Below, piece by piece: positions 8,731 to 16,885 of a stretch of 64,000 nt of DNA. The stretch covers positions 1,550,001 through 1,614,000 of the forward strand of contig NZ_CP177144.1 in assembly GCF_050389775.1 (NCBI RefSeq), read 5' to 3'. This stretch comes from Marinibacterium sp050389775. Its GTDB lineage: Bacteria; Pseudomonadota; Alphaproteobacteria; Rhodobacterales; Rhodobacteraceae. The notes beneath the pieces are model-generated. The model made no database searches. It saw only the letters and a program-made list of their open reading frames with translations, and was not told the origin of the DNA. The first letter of the stretch is position 1, and every line of letters starts with the position of its first letter. Both the position numbers and the translations under genes were made by a program.

Positions 8731-8750
8731 GGGCGGGCAAAAGCCCGCCC
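8731..8750 (-). terminator. Rho-independent terminator of the cold-shock gene
   Basis: Perfect stem GGGCGGGC / GCCCGCCC with AAAA loop, 10 bp after the stop; on the minus strand it is followed by TTTCC. The rest of 8449-8730 shows only the 14-bp palindrome and no coding potential. Confidence 0.75.
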
Positions 8751-8760
8751 CATGAGCGGA

Positions 8761-8967
8761 TCAGGCCAGTTCGATCTGATCGGCGCTTTCGCGGCCGTCG
8801 CGGCCCGAGCGCAGCTCGTAGGTCACTTTCTGGTTGTCTTTCAGGCCGGTCAGACCAGCGCGTTCGACAGCCGAAATGTGGACGAAGATGTCCTTGCCGC
8901 CCTCGTCGGGCGCGATGAAGCCGTAGCCTTTGGTTTCGTTGAACCATTTCACGGTGCCGGTGGGCAT
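8761..8967 (-). CDS. Cold-shock domain protein (CspA family)
   Basis: 68-residue single-domain OB-fold RNA/DNA chaperone. RNP1 is KGYGFI at residues 15-20 and RNP2 is DIFVHIS at about 29-35, with the typical start MPTGTVKWFN. The start at 8967 is set by that motif; the longer in-frame version adds only MTRRPRT. Family members melt secondary structure in mRNA and may be cold-, growth- or stress-induced. Its own terminator and a long upstream region with a palindrome point to a monocistronic unit. Confidence 0.95.
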   Translation of the reverse strand: MPTGTVKWFNETKGYGFIAPDEGGKDIFVHISAVERAGLTGLKDNQKVTYELRSGRDGRESADQIELA

Positions 8968-8995
8968 TGTCCGTGGTCTCCTTGTCATGTGCCGC

Positions 8996-9008
8996 CCGAA
9001 TCATTCGG
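8996..9008 (-). promoter_or_regulatory. Palindrome in the cold-shock gene leader
   Basis: CCGAATCATTCGG, inverted repeat with single central base, about 30 bp upstream of the start at 8967. Csp mRNAs commonly have structured leaders; this could form a small hairpin or be a protein site. Function is inference. Confidence 0.3.
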
Positions 9009-9177
9009 CAGCCTGGCGTCGGTCCCTGGCAATCGAGACTGAAGCCGGAAACGGAGACAGCGGGTCGAGATGCGGTAACGGTCGCGTCTCGCCATATGAT
9101 GCTGTTTGGCGCTAAAAGCAAGGGTGGCATTCAGGACTTGTACCTTGGGATCAGGGTGAAAAGCGGGGCTTTTAGGG

Positions 9178-9336
9178 TCAGACGCCGCCGTTGAGCAGGA
9201 CGATGACAAGCAGGATGACCAGCAACAGGCCCAGCCCGCCGGACGGACCATAGCCCCAGCCCGTCGAATAGCCCCAGCGGGGCAGGGCGCCGATGACGGC
9301 CAGGATCAGGACGATGATCAGGATGGTGTAAAGCAT
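9178..9336 (-). CDS. DUF3309 family membrane micro-protein
   Basis: 52-residue protein, MLYTILIIVLILAVIGALP then WGYSTGWGYGPSGG and a second hydrophobic run ending in NGGV. Two short membrane helices around a Gly/Trp/Tyr linker are the hallmark of DUF3309, a widespread family of unknown function in Proteobacteria. The ATG at 9336 has GGAGGAGCC just upstream (minus strand), a strong ribosome site. It is oriented with the cold-shock gene but separated by about 210 bp. Membrane insertion is predicted from composition only. Confidence 0.85.
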   Translation of the reverse strand: MLYTILIIVLILAVIGALPRWGYSTGWGYGPSGGLGLLLVILLVIVLLNGGV

Positions 9337-9891
9337 GGGGCGGCTCCTCCGCGTTGGGTTTGGAAAGCGAACGCCGGGGCGGGGCGGGATGTTCCGTGAG
9401 ACGGGAAGATGGTCGGTCGTGTTGCGCGTGGTCTGGTGGAATACTGATTAAATTCAGTGGGTTGCGAGTTTTCGTCGCCGCCTCCCGGTCGTGCGGCGCC
9501 TGCCGTAGCCCCGGCACGTGGCGTGATCGCGACGCTCGACCTGGCGCGCCGGGGCGGGTGGGGGCATTGACCGCAGCGCTGGTGGCGCGCGTTTTCGATC
9601 CGACGGTGGGCGCCAGGGGTGTTGGGGTAAACCGGCGATTGCAATCGGTTTCCCGCTGCGTCCCCATGCGCCATGTCTCAGCTGCGCACGGCCGGCTTGG
9701 AGCGTGGCGGGGTCCATTTGGACAAGATCGTTCAAAACGATGGCATTCCGCCGGCGCCTGTTCCCGGGATGCAACGGAGCCGGGGTTTCTTGGCGGATCG
9801 ACGCGGGGTTATTGCGCGCGGGTTTTGGCGAGCAGCGGCGCCGAGAGTGGCGTTTTACCTGGCCTTAACCCCGCGTGGGCGAGTTTCGGTC
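9337..9891. other. 555-bp region without a recognised gene
   Basis: It holds the DUF3309 upstream region, including an AT-rich patch at 9441-9460 with short inverted arms ACTGA/TCAGT that could be its promoter. Codon patterns in all frames are irregular. No terminators or repeats were recognised. Confidence 0.5.
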
Positions 9892-10410
9892 ATGCCGAAC
9901 TACATCCGCCCCAGAATCGCCGGTGCCACGGTCTTTTTCACGGTCTGCCTGGCCCGAGAGGGCACGTCGCTGCTGACCGATCATGTCGACCTGTTGCGCG
10001 CGGCGGTGGCCCATGTGCGCAAGCGCCGTCCCTTCGGGATCGATGCCTGGGTTGTGCTGCCGGACCACATGCACGCGGTCTGGACCCTGCCGCATTGCGA
10101 TTCGAACTATTCCCAGCGTTGGGGATCGATCAAGGCACATTTCTCCAAGCACCTGCGGTTTCGCGGCGCTGCCCCGGAGGTGCCGGCGTTTGGGCCGGGC
10201 GGCGGGGTGAACCCCGCCCTACGCAAGGGCGAGGTGGGGATATGGCAGCGCCGGTTCTGGGAGCATCACATTCGTGGGCCGGGCGATTACACGGCGCATG
10301 TCCGCAAATGTCATATGGATCCGGTGCACCATGGGCTGGTCACACGGCCCGAGGACTGGGCGTTTTCCTCGATCCACCGCGATATCCGGGCGGGCCGATG
10401 GGCCGCGTAG
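9892..10410 (+). CDS. REP-associated Y1 (RAYT) transposase, probably catalytically dead
   Basis: 172-residue HUH-type single-strand nuclease relative (IS200-like TnpA_REP). The HUH pair is in LPDHMHAVWTLP (His59, His61) and the family block IWQRRFWEHHIR is present. In relatives the catalytic Tyr lies in a helix of the type HVxYCxxNPVKHG; here the aligned residues read HVRKCHMDPVHHG, with Lys139 in place of Tyr and Asp for Asn. A REP-like palindrome lies inside the gene and encodes GGGVNPALRK, and a second inverted copy provides the TAG stop. RAYTs mobilise or process REP sequences; this copy may be dead or domesticated. The ATG at 9892 begins the conserved N-terminus. Confidence 0.85.
   Translation: MPNYIRPRIAGATVFFTVCLAREGTSLLTDHVDLLRAAVAHVRKRRPFGIDAWVVLPDHMHAVWTLPHCDSNYSQRWGSIKAHFSKHLRFRGAAPEVPAFGPGGGVNPALRKGEVGIWQRRFWEHHIRGPGDYTAHVRKCHMDPVHHGLVTRPEDWAFSSIHRDIRAGRWAA
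10192..10222 (+). repeat. REP palindrome, copy inside the transposase gene
   Basis: The palindromic core GGCGGGGTGAACCCCGCC (10201-10218) is followed by CTAC. The 22 bases 10201-10222 are the exact reverse complement of 10407-10428, and the match extends to 30 of 31 bases (10192-10222 with 10407-10437). Confidence 0.8.
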
Positions 10411-10437
10411 GGCGGGGTTCACCCCGCCACCCGGCCC
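10407..10437 (-). repeat. REP palindrome, copy at the transposase 3' end
   Basis: Begins GTAGGGCGGGGTTCACCCC and supplies the TAG stop codon of the transposase (10408-10410). It is inverted relative to the copy at 10192-10222, so the two bracket the C-terminal third of the gene. GTAG-headed imperfect palindromes of this kind are the known substrates of RAYT proteins. Confidence 0.8.
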
Positions 10438-10443
10438 GCGGGC

Positions 10444-10460
10444 GGGGCGCAATGCGCCCC
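10444..10460. terminator. Hairpin between transposase and ettA ends
   Basis: GGGGCGC-AAT-GCGCCCC, perfect seven-base stem, four bases from the ettA stop. It could terminate ettA transcription or be a further REP-type palindrome; no U-run is present. Confidence 0.45.
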
Positions 10461-10464
10461 GGGC

Positions 10465-12120
10465 TTACCGCGCGAACTTCTTGTATTTCAGCCGTTTGGG
10501 TTCCAGCGCATCCGGGCCGAGGCGACGTTTCTTGTCTTCCTCGTAATCCTCGAAATTGCCTTCGAACCACTCGACATGCCCTTCGCCCTCGAAGGCCAGG
10601 ATATGCGTGCAGATCCGGTCCAGGAAGAACCGGTCGTGCGAGATCACCACCGCGCAGCCCGCAAACTCGGTCAACGCGTCTTCGAGCGCCCGCAGGGTCT
10701 CCACGTCGAGGTCGTTGGTCGGCTCGTCGAGCAGCAGCACGTTGCCGCCGGCCTTCAGCAGCCGCGCCATGTGCACCCGGTTGCGTTCACCGCCCGACAG
10801 CAGGCCGACCTTCTTCTGCTGGTCGCCACCCTTGAAGTTGAACGACGAGCAATAGGCCCGCGAATTGACCTGCGCATCACCCAGTTCGATCACCTCGGCC
10901 CCGCCGGAAATCGCTTCCCAGACGGTGTCGTCGCCGTTCAGATCGTCGCGCGACTGGTCGACATAAGACAGATCCACCGTGTCGCCGAATTCCACCGAGC
11001 CCTGGTCCGGCGTTTCCTGGCCGGTCAGCATGCGAAACAGCGTCGATTTACCCGCGCCGTTCGGGCCGATCACGCCGACGATGCCGCCGGGCGGCAGCGA
11101 GAAGGTCAGGTCTTCGATCAGCAGCTTGTCGCCATAGGCCTTGGTGAGGTGATCCACCTCGATGACCTTTCCGCCCAGGCGCTTGGACGCCGGGATGACG
11201 ATCTGCGCGCGCGAGATCTTCTCGCGCTCGGACTGGTTCGCCAGGTCGTTATAGGCCGAGATCCGTGCCTTGGACTTGGCCTGACGCGCCTTCTGGCCCT
11301 GCCGCATCCAGTCCAGCTCGCGTTCCAGCGTCTTCTGGCGGGACTTGTCCTCGCGGGCTTCCTGTTCCAGCCGCTTGGCCTTCTGTTCCAGCCAGGCCGA
11401 GTAATTCCCCTCGTAGGGGATGCCCCGCCCGCGGTCGAGTTCCAGGATCCAGCCGGTGATGTCGTCGAGGAAATAGCGGTCGTGGGTCACGATCAGGATC
11501 GTGCCCTTGTAGTCGATCAGGTGCTGCTGCAGCCAGGCGATGGTTTCCGCGTCCAGGTGGTTGGTCGGTTCGTCGAGCAGCAGCATGTCGGGCTGTTCGA
11601 GCAGCAGCTTGCAGAGCGCCACCCGGCGTTTCTCACCGCCCGACAGCTTCGTCACGTCGGCATCGTCGGGCGGGCAGCGCAGGGCTTCCATGGACACGTC
11701 GATCTGGCTGTCGAGATCCCAGAGGTTCTCGCTGTCGATCTGGTCCTGCAAGGCGGCCATCTCGTCGGCGGTTTCCTCGGAATAGTTCATCGCCACTTCG
11801 TTGTAGCGGTCGAGGATGGCCTTCTTGGCGGCCACGCCCAGCATGACGTTCTCGCGCACGGTCAGGGCCGGGTCGAGCTCGGGCTCCTGCGGGAGGTAGC
11901 CGACCTTGGCGCCTTCGGCGGCCCAGGCCTCGCCCGAGAAATCCTTGTCGATGCCGGCCATGATGCGCATCAGGGTCGATTTACCCGAGCCGTTGACGCC
12001 GACGACACCGATCTTCACGCCAGGCAGAAAGCTCAGGCGGATGTTCTCGAAGCACTTCTTGCCTCCGGGATAGGTCTTGGAGACACCGTCCATGTGGTAG
12101 ACGTACTGATAGGCGGCCAT
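10465..12120 (-). CDS. ettA: Energy-dependent translational throttle protein EttA (ABC-F ATPase)
   Basis: 551-residue soluble protein with two ABC domains. First domain: Walker A GVNGSGKSTL near residue 42, signature LSGGEKRR, Walker B LLLDEPTNHLD. Second: GPNGAGKSTL near residue 355, LSGGERNR, DEPTNDLD. Between them is the P-site tRNA-interaction motif region with QGQKARQAKSKAR. Length and the short arm match EttA, which binds the ribosomal E site and gates the first elongation step according to the ATP/ADP ratio. There is no membrane segment, as expected for ABC-F. It is divergent from nadD across 188 bp. Confidence 0.95.
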   Translation of the reverse strand: MAAYQYVYHMDGVSKTYPGGKKCFENIRLSFLPGVKIGVVGVNGSGKSTLMRIMAGIDKDFSGEAWAAEGAKVGYLPQEPELDPALTVRENVMLGVAAKKAILDRYNEVAMNYSEETADEMAALQDQIDSENLWDLDSQIDVSMEALRCPPDDADVTKLSGGEKRRVALCKLLLEQPDMLLLDEPTNHLDAETIAWLQQHLIDYKGTILIVTHDRYFLDDITGWILELDRGRGIPYEGNYSAWLEQKAKRLEQEAREDKSRQKTLERELDWMRQGQKARQAKSKARISAYNDLANQSEREKISRAQIVIPASKRLGGKVIEVDHLTKAYGDKLLIEDLTFSLPPGGIVGVIGPNGAGKSTLFRMLTGQETPDQGSVEFGDTVDLSYVDQSRDDLNGDDTVWEAISGGAEVIELGDAQVNSRAYCSSFNFKGGDQQKKVGLLSGGERNRVHMARLLKAGGNVLLLDEPTNDLDVETLRALEDALTEFAGCAVVISHDRFFLDRICTHILAFEGEGHVEWFEGNFEDYEEDKKRRLGPDALEPKRLKYKKFAR

Positions 12121-12308
12121 GGCTGAGTACTCGCGCGTTCGGGAAGGTCGCCAAGGGTATAATCAGTGCGGGGGGGAAGGGCAATGCGGGCCATGCGCGG
12201 CCTGGCGCGGGGGCAGGGCCGCCACGGGGCGCGGGATGCGGCAAAAACGCAACCCATTGGCGCGGCACAGATTGACTTGGCGGCGGAAAGGGCGACAGGT
12301 GTGCCGCG

Positions 12309-12911
12309 ATGAAGGCCGGATTTCCCTTTCTGCGCCCGGGCATGACCGTCGGGCTGCTGGGTGGATCGTTTGATCCGCCGCATGCCGCGCATGTGCATAT
12401 CACCCGCGAGGCGCTTCGGGCCTTTGGCCTGGACCGGGCCTGGTGGCTGGTATCGCCGGGCAATCCGCTGAAGGAACGCGGGCCGGCGCCGATCGCGGCG
12501 CGGATGCAGGCGGCCCGGGACATCATGCACCACCCGCGGGTGACGGTGACCGATGTCGAATGCCGGCTGGGCACGCGGGTCACGGCCGAAACCATCGCCT
12601 GCCTGCGCGAATTGTATCCCGGCGTGCGGTTCGTCTGGCTGATGGGGGCCGACAACCTGGCCTCGTTCCACCGCTGGCGCGACTGGCGGTACATCATGGA
12701 AACGGTGCCGGTGGGCGTTCTGGCCCGGCCGGGCGACCGGATCTCGGCCCGGATGTCACCGGCGGCGCGGCTTTACGGGCGCTACCGGATCGCGGCCAGT
12801 GACAGCCACCTGCTGGCGCGGTCCGACACACCGGCCTGGTGTTTCGTCAACGTGCCGATGATGGATATCTCGTCGACCCAGATCCGGGCCAGCGGCGGAT
12901 GGCAGGCGTGA
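12309..12911 (+). CDS. nadD: Nicotinate-nucleotide adenylyltransferase
   Basis: 200-residue cytoplasmic enzyme that converts nicotinate mononucleotide and ATP to deamido-NAD. The nucleotidyltransferase motif GGSFDPPHAAHVH is at about residues 18-30, WWLVSPGNPLK follows, and the C-terminal ISSTQIR is the second phosphate-binding motif. The start at 12309 gives a short N-terminal extension (MKAGFPFLRPGM) before the core; an internal Met at residue 12 is a possible alternative. It precedes dacB on the same strand by 148 bp, an order common in related genomes. Confidence 0.95.
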   Translation: MKAGFPFLRPGMTVGLLGGSFDPPHAAHVHITREALRAFGLDRAWWLVSPGNPLKERGPAPIAARMQAARDIMHHPRVTVTDVECRLGTRVTAETIACLRELYPGVRFVWLMGADNLASFHRWRDWRYIMETVPVGVLARPGDRISARMSPAARLYGRYRIAASDSHLLARSDTPAWCFVNVPMMDISSTQIRASGGWQA

Positions 12912-13059
12912 GCGGCATGGTCATGGACCGGCGCGCCGCGGCGGCGATGTGACGGGCCATGACGGGGCGCGGAGCAGAGGGATCACGGATGCGGGAAAGC
13001 GTTCAAATCCACGGGTTTTCATGTTGTTCGGCCGGCGCGGCTGCTGTTAATTGGCGGCC

Positions 13060-14556
13060 ATGACGAGGCTTGTCACCCGACGGTTTGCCCTGGGCGGCGC
13101 GGCGGCATTCGCGCTGACCGGGCCGGCCCTGGCCAATGCGCCCGACCGCTCCCTGCGCCCGGTGGCACGGGGCGACGATCTGCTGGCCCTGACCCTCGGC
13201 GGGGTCGAGGACCTGGTGGCCGGCTACAACCTGACCGGCGATGTCAGCCTGTCGGTCGCCGATGTGAAGACCGGGCTGGTGCTCGAAGATCTCAACCCGA
13301 CGACCGCCCTGCCGCCGGCGTCGGTGACCAAGGCGCTGACCACGCTATACGCCCTGGATGCGCTTGGGCCCGATTACCGCTTTCGCACCCGGCTGCTGGC
13401 CCGGGGCCGGCTGAGCGATGGTGTGCTGCATGGCGACCTGATCCTGCAGGGCGGAGGCGATCCGACGCTGGACACCGACGGGCTGGCCAGCCTTGCGGCC
13501 AATCTCAAGGCCGGGGGGCTGCGCGAGGTGCGCGGCGATTTCATCGTCGATGCCGGGGCCTTGCCCTATGTGCCGACGATCGACCCCGAGCAGCTGGTCC
13601 ACGTGGGTTACAGCCCGGCGGTGTCGGGCATCGCCCTGAATTACAACCGCGTGCATTTCGAATGGCGCCGGGGCGGATCGGGCTATGCGATCACGATGGA
13701 TGCGCGTACCGAGCGCTACCGGCCCGACGTGGCCATGGCCCGGATGCGCGTGGCCGACCGGTCGGTGCCGGTCTATACCTATGTCGACCGCGACGGGGTC
13801 GACGAATGGACCGTGGCCGGCGGGGCGCTTGGCAATGGCGGGGCGCGCTGGCTGCCGGTTCGCCGGCCCGGGGCCTATGCCGGCGATGTCTTTCGCACCC
13901 TGGCGCGCAGCAATGGCATCGTGCTGAAACCGGCCCGGGTCGAACGCGGCCTGTCGGGCGAGATGACCGAACTGGTGATCTTCGAATCAGAGCCGCTGAC
14001 CGAGATCCTGCGCGACATGCTGAAATGGTCGACCAACCTGACCGCCGAGATGGTCGGGCTGACGGCCACGGTGGCCCGGGGCGGGCGGCCGGAGACGCTG
14101 GCGCAATCGGCGGCGATGATGAGCGACTGGGCGGCGGACACGCTGGGCATGACCGGATCGCGGCTGGTCGATCATTCCGGGCTGGGCGTCGACAGCCGCA
14201 TGACGGCGCGCGACCTGACCGTCGCGCTGGTGAAGGTGCGCCAGGACAACGTCCTGCGCCCGCTGTTGAAGCGCATTGCCATGCGCGACAGCCAGGGCCG
14301 GCCGTCCAGCAGCCATCCGATCCGGGTCGATGCCAAGACCGGGACGCTGTTCTTCGTGTCCTGCCTGGCGGGGTTCATGACGGCCCAGGACGGGACCGAA
14401 CTGGCCTTTGCGATCCTGACCGGCGATACCGAGCGGCGAGCCCGGGCCGTGGCCGCGGGCGAGGAACGCCCGGCCGGGGCGCGTGGCTGGAATGGCACGT
14501 CGAAACGGATGCAGCAGGCGCTGATCGACCGCTGGGGCCTGCTGTACGGCAGCTGA
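13060..14556 (+). CDS. dacB: D-alanyl-D-alanine carboxypeptidase/endopeptidase (PBP4 family)
   Basis: 498-residue periplasmic class C low-molecular-weight penicillin-binding protein. The leader MTRLVTRRFALGGAAAFALTG ends near PALA at residue 26 and has a twin-arginine look. Motif 1 (SxxK) is PASVTKAL near residue 86, motif 2 (SxN) STNLTAEM near residue 325, and motif 3 (KTG) AKTGTLFF near residue 428. The enzyme trims pentapeptides and cleaves cross-links in peptidoglycan. The ATG at 13060 is preferred over an in-frame TTG nine bases upstream. The next gene is convergent. Confidence 0.93.
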   Translation: MTRLVTRRFALGGAAAFALTGPALANAPDRSLRPVARGDDLLALTLGGVEDLVAGYNLTGDVSLSVADVKTGLVLEDLNPTTALPPASVTKALTTLYALDALGPDYRFRTRLLARGRLSDGVLHGDLILQGGGDPTLDTDGLASLAANLKAGGLREVRGDFIVDAGALPYVPTIDPEQLVHVGYSPAVSGIALNYNRVHFEWRRGGSGYAITMDARTERYRPDVAMARMRVADRSVPVYTYVDRDGVDEWTVAGGALGNGGARWLPVRRPGAYAGDVFRTLARSNGIVLKPARVERGLSGEMTELVIFESEPLTEILRDMLKWSTNLTAEMVGLTATVARGGRPETLAQSAAMMSDWAADTLGMTGSRLVDHSGLGVDSRMTARDLTVALVKVRQDNVLRPLLKRIAMRDSQGRPSSSHPIRVDAKTGTLFFVSCLAGFMTAQDGTELAFAILTGDTERRARAVAAGEERPAGARGWNGTSKRMQQALIDRWGLLYGS

Positions 14557-14600
14557 GGCGCCCCGCCGCCCGGCCGGACCGGGGGCGGGACGGCCGCACA

Positions 14601-15032
14601 TCAGGTCAGGTGACGGGCCCGCGCACCGCGTTCGATTGCGGCGGCATGCAGCCGGTCGATCTCCAGCTCGTAGCGGATTTCCTCCAGCAGGCGCAGCTCG
14701 GTCTCGGCCAGGTTGCCATCGGCGGCGGCCACGTCGCAGGCCAGCGCATAGGCCGTTTCGTTCAGCCGTTCGGGCAGCGAATCCCGGATCAGGCCAAAGA
14801 GCGCATCCAGCCCGTCTTCCTGTTCGAACAGGTCGAAGACGATCTGGGTCACCGTGTTCATCCGGTCGATGTCGTAATCGGCAAAGACCGGCAGCATGTT
14901 CACCGACGACTGGATCTTGACCAGCTCCGCCGTGCGGATGTTTTCGTCCGAGGCCGAAATGGCCACCATCAGGGCCACCAGGCAATCCTGGGCGCTCAGG
15001 GCGTGGTCGTTGGTCTGGGTGTCGGCGGTCAT
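14601..15032 (-). CDS. TerB-like helical protein
   Basis: 143-residue soluble helical protein. ACDVAAADGNLAETELRLLEEI near residue 105 is the metal-binding DG.....E repeat seen in the tellurite-resistance TerB fold, and VAISASDENIRTAE near residue 24 is the paired repeat. TerB-like proteins act at the inner membrane surface in stress-related complexes, but no other ter gene is nearby, so it is an orphan member and not evidence of tellurite resistance. It is divergent from lysK, leaving a shared 128-bp promoter region. Confidence 0.75.
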   Translation of the reverse strand: MTADTQTNDHALSAQDCLVALMVAISASDENIRTAELVKIQSSVNMLPVFADYDIDRMNTVTQIVFDLFEQEDGLDALFGLIRDSLPERLNETAYALACDVAAADGNLAETELRLLEEIRYELEIDRLHAAAIERGARARHLT

Positions 15033-15160
15033 CGCTGGGCTGTTCCTTCGGGCCTGTTGCTTGGTTGCGCAAAATATTGACGCGGGGCGAGGCTTACAAT
15101 AGGCAAGCCGCGCTGCCGGCGGGGGTGCCCCGACCGGCCCTTTACCTCTTGGAGATCATC

Positions 15161-16735
15161 ATGTCCGACCTGCGCGATGCCGCACTTGCTTCCAAAGCCT
15201 GGCCTTTCGAAGAAGCGCGCCGGTTGCTCAAACGTTACGAAAAGGCACCGCCCGAGAAGGGGTTCGTGCTGTTCGAGACCGGATATGGCCCGTCGGGCCT
15301 GCCGCATATCGGCACCTTTGGCGAGGTTCTGCGCACGACGATGATCCGCCGGGCCTTTGAGCAGATCAGCGACATTCCGACCCGGCTGATCTGTTTTTCC
15401 GACGACATGGACGGGATGCGCAAGATCCCGGGCAACGTGCCCAACCAGGAGCGGCTTCGCGAGGACATCCAGAAGCCGCTGACCAGCGTGTTCGATCCGT
15501 TCGAGGAATACGAGAGCTTTGGCCATCACAACAATGCCATGCTGCGCCGGTTCCTGGATACCTTCGGGTTCGAATACGAATTCTACTCGGCGACCGAGTT
15601 CTACAAGTCGGGCCAGTTCGACGAGGTCCTGAAGCGGGCGGTCGAGAAATACGACGACGTGATGAAGGTCATGCTGAAGTCGCTGCGCGAAGAGCGGCGC
15701 AAGACCTATTCGATCTTCCTGCCGATCCATCCCGAGACGGGGCGGGTGCTGTACGTGCCGATGAAATCGGTCAACCGCGACGACTACACGATCACTTTCG
15801 ACGACGAGGATGGTCGTGAATGGACGCTGCCGGTCACGGGCGGCAACGTGAAGCTGCAGTGGAAGCCCGATTTCGGCGCCCGCTGGGCCGCGCTGGACGT
15901 CGATTTCGAGATGTACGGCAAGGACCATTCGACCAACACGCCGATCTACGACCGGATCTGTGAAATCCTCGGCGGCAAGAAGCCCGAGCATTTCACCTAT
16001 GAGCTGTTCCTCGACGACAAGGGCCAGAAGATTTCCAAGTCGTCGGGCAACGGGATTTCGATCGACGAATGGCTGACCTATGCCTCGACCGAGAGCCTGT
16101 CGTATTTCATGTATCTCAAGCCCAAGACGGCGAAGCGGCTGCATTTCGACGTGATCCCCAAGGCGATGGACGAATACCACCAGCAGCTGCGGGCCTACGG
16201 GACGCAGGATGCCAAGGGGCGCATGGCCAACCCGGTGTTCCACATCCACGGCCACGACGTGCCGAAATCCGACATGGTCGTGACCTTCTCGATGCTGCTG
16301 AACCTGGCGTCGGTGTCGGGGGCCGAGGACAAGGAGACGCTCTGGGGCTTCATCCGCCGCTATGCGCCCGATGCCACGCCCGAGGGGCATCCGCAGATGG
16401 ACCAGGCGGCCGGGTTCGCGGTGCGCTACTACAACGATTTCGTCAAGCCGCAGAAGGTGTTCCGGGCGCCGACCGACGAGGAACGGGCGGCCCTGGAAGA
16501 GCTGCGCGATGCGCTCAAGGCCTATGACGGGCCGATCGACGACGAGGCGCTGCAATCGGTGGTCTATGCCGTGGGGCGCGACAAGTTCGACCCGCTGCGG
16601 GGCTGGTTCACGGCGCTCTACGAGGTGCTGCTGGGCGCCAGCCAGGGCCCGCGGTTCGGCGGGTTCATCGCGCTTTACGGGCTGGGCGAGACCGTCGCGC
16701 TGATCGACAAGGCGCTGGCCGGCGAATTTGCCTGA
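15161..16735 (+). CDS. lysK: Lysine--tRNA ligase, class I
   Basis: 524-residue cytoplasmic synthetase of the archaeal-type class I LysRS, the form used by many alphaproteobacteria in place of class II LysS. The HIGH motif is PSGLPHIGTF near residue 44 and KMSKS is KISKSSGNG near residue 289. The ATG at 15161 follows GGAG ten bases upstream and starts MSDLRDAALASKAWPFEEA as expected. A strong terminator follows 9 bp after the stop, so it is transcribed alone. Confidence 0.96.
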   Translation: MSDLRDAALASKAWPFEEARRLLKRYEKAPPEKGFVLFETGYGPSGLPHIGTFGEVLRTTMIRRAFEQISDIPTRLICFSDDMDGMRKIPGNVPNQERLREDIQKPLTSVFDPFEEYESFGHHNNAMLRRFLDTFGFEYEFYSATEFYKSGQFDEVLKRAVEKYDDVMKVMLKSLREERRKTYSIFLPIHPETGRVLYVPMKSVNRDDYTITFDDEDGREWTLPVTGGNVKLQWKPDFGARWAALDVDFEMYGKDHSTNTPIYDRICEILGGKKPEHFTYELFLDDKGQKISKSSGNGISIDEWLTYASTESLSYFMYLKPKTAKRLHFDVIPKAMDEYHQQLRAYGTQDAKGRMANPVFHIHGHDVPKSDMVVTFSMLLNLASVSGAEDKETLWGFIRRYAPDATPEGHPQMDQAAGFAVRYYNDFVKPQKVFRAPTDEERAALEELRDALKAYDGPIDDEALQSVVYAVGRDKFDPLRGWFTALYEVLLGASQGPRFGGFIALYGLGETVALIDKALAGEFA

Positions 16736-16743
16736 CGGATTGG

Positions 16744-16778
16744 ATGGCGCCCGTGGCGGACACGGGCGCCATTTTCTT
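16744..16778 (+). terminator. Rho-independent terminator of lysK
   Basis: Twelve-base perfect stem (16744-16755 with 16761-16772; core GGCGCCCGTG / CACGGGCGCC), loop GCGGA, followed by TTTCTT. Confidence 0.9.
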
Positions 16779-16817
16779 AACTTAAGAAAATGGAACGGAA
16801 AATCGGTGGATTTTCCG
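16772..16817. promoter_or_regulatory. Two AT-rich inverted repeats between lysK terminator and DUF4336 gene
   Basis: TTTTCTTAACTTAAGAAAA (16772-16790) is a perfect palindrome that shares its first bases with the lysK terminator tail. CGGAAAAT / ATTTTCCG (16796-16803 and 16810-16817) follows directly. They lie 69-114 bp upstream of the start at 16886 and could be an operator or the promoter region; function is unknown. Confidence 0.45.
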
Positions 16818-16885
16818 GGCTACGGGCGGGACCCGAAGGCGCGCATCTGCTAGGCTGAGGCCTGTGGCACGGGTGGGATCGGCGC

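Noticed and set aside
14601..15032. Tellurite resistance locus
   Set aside because: Only a single TerB-like gene, without terA, terC, terD, terE or terZ nearby.
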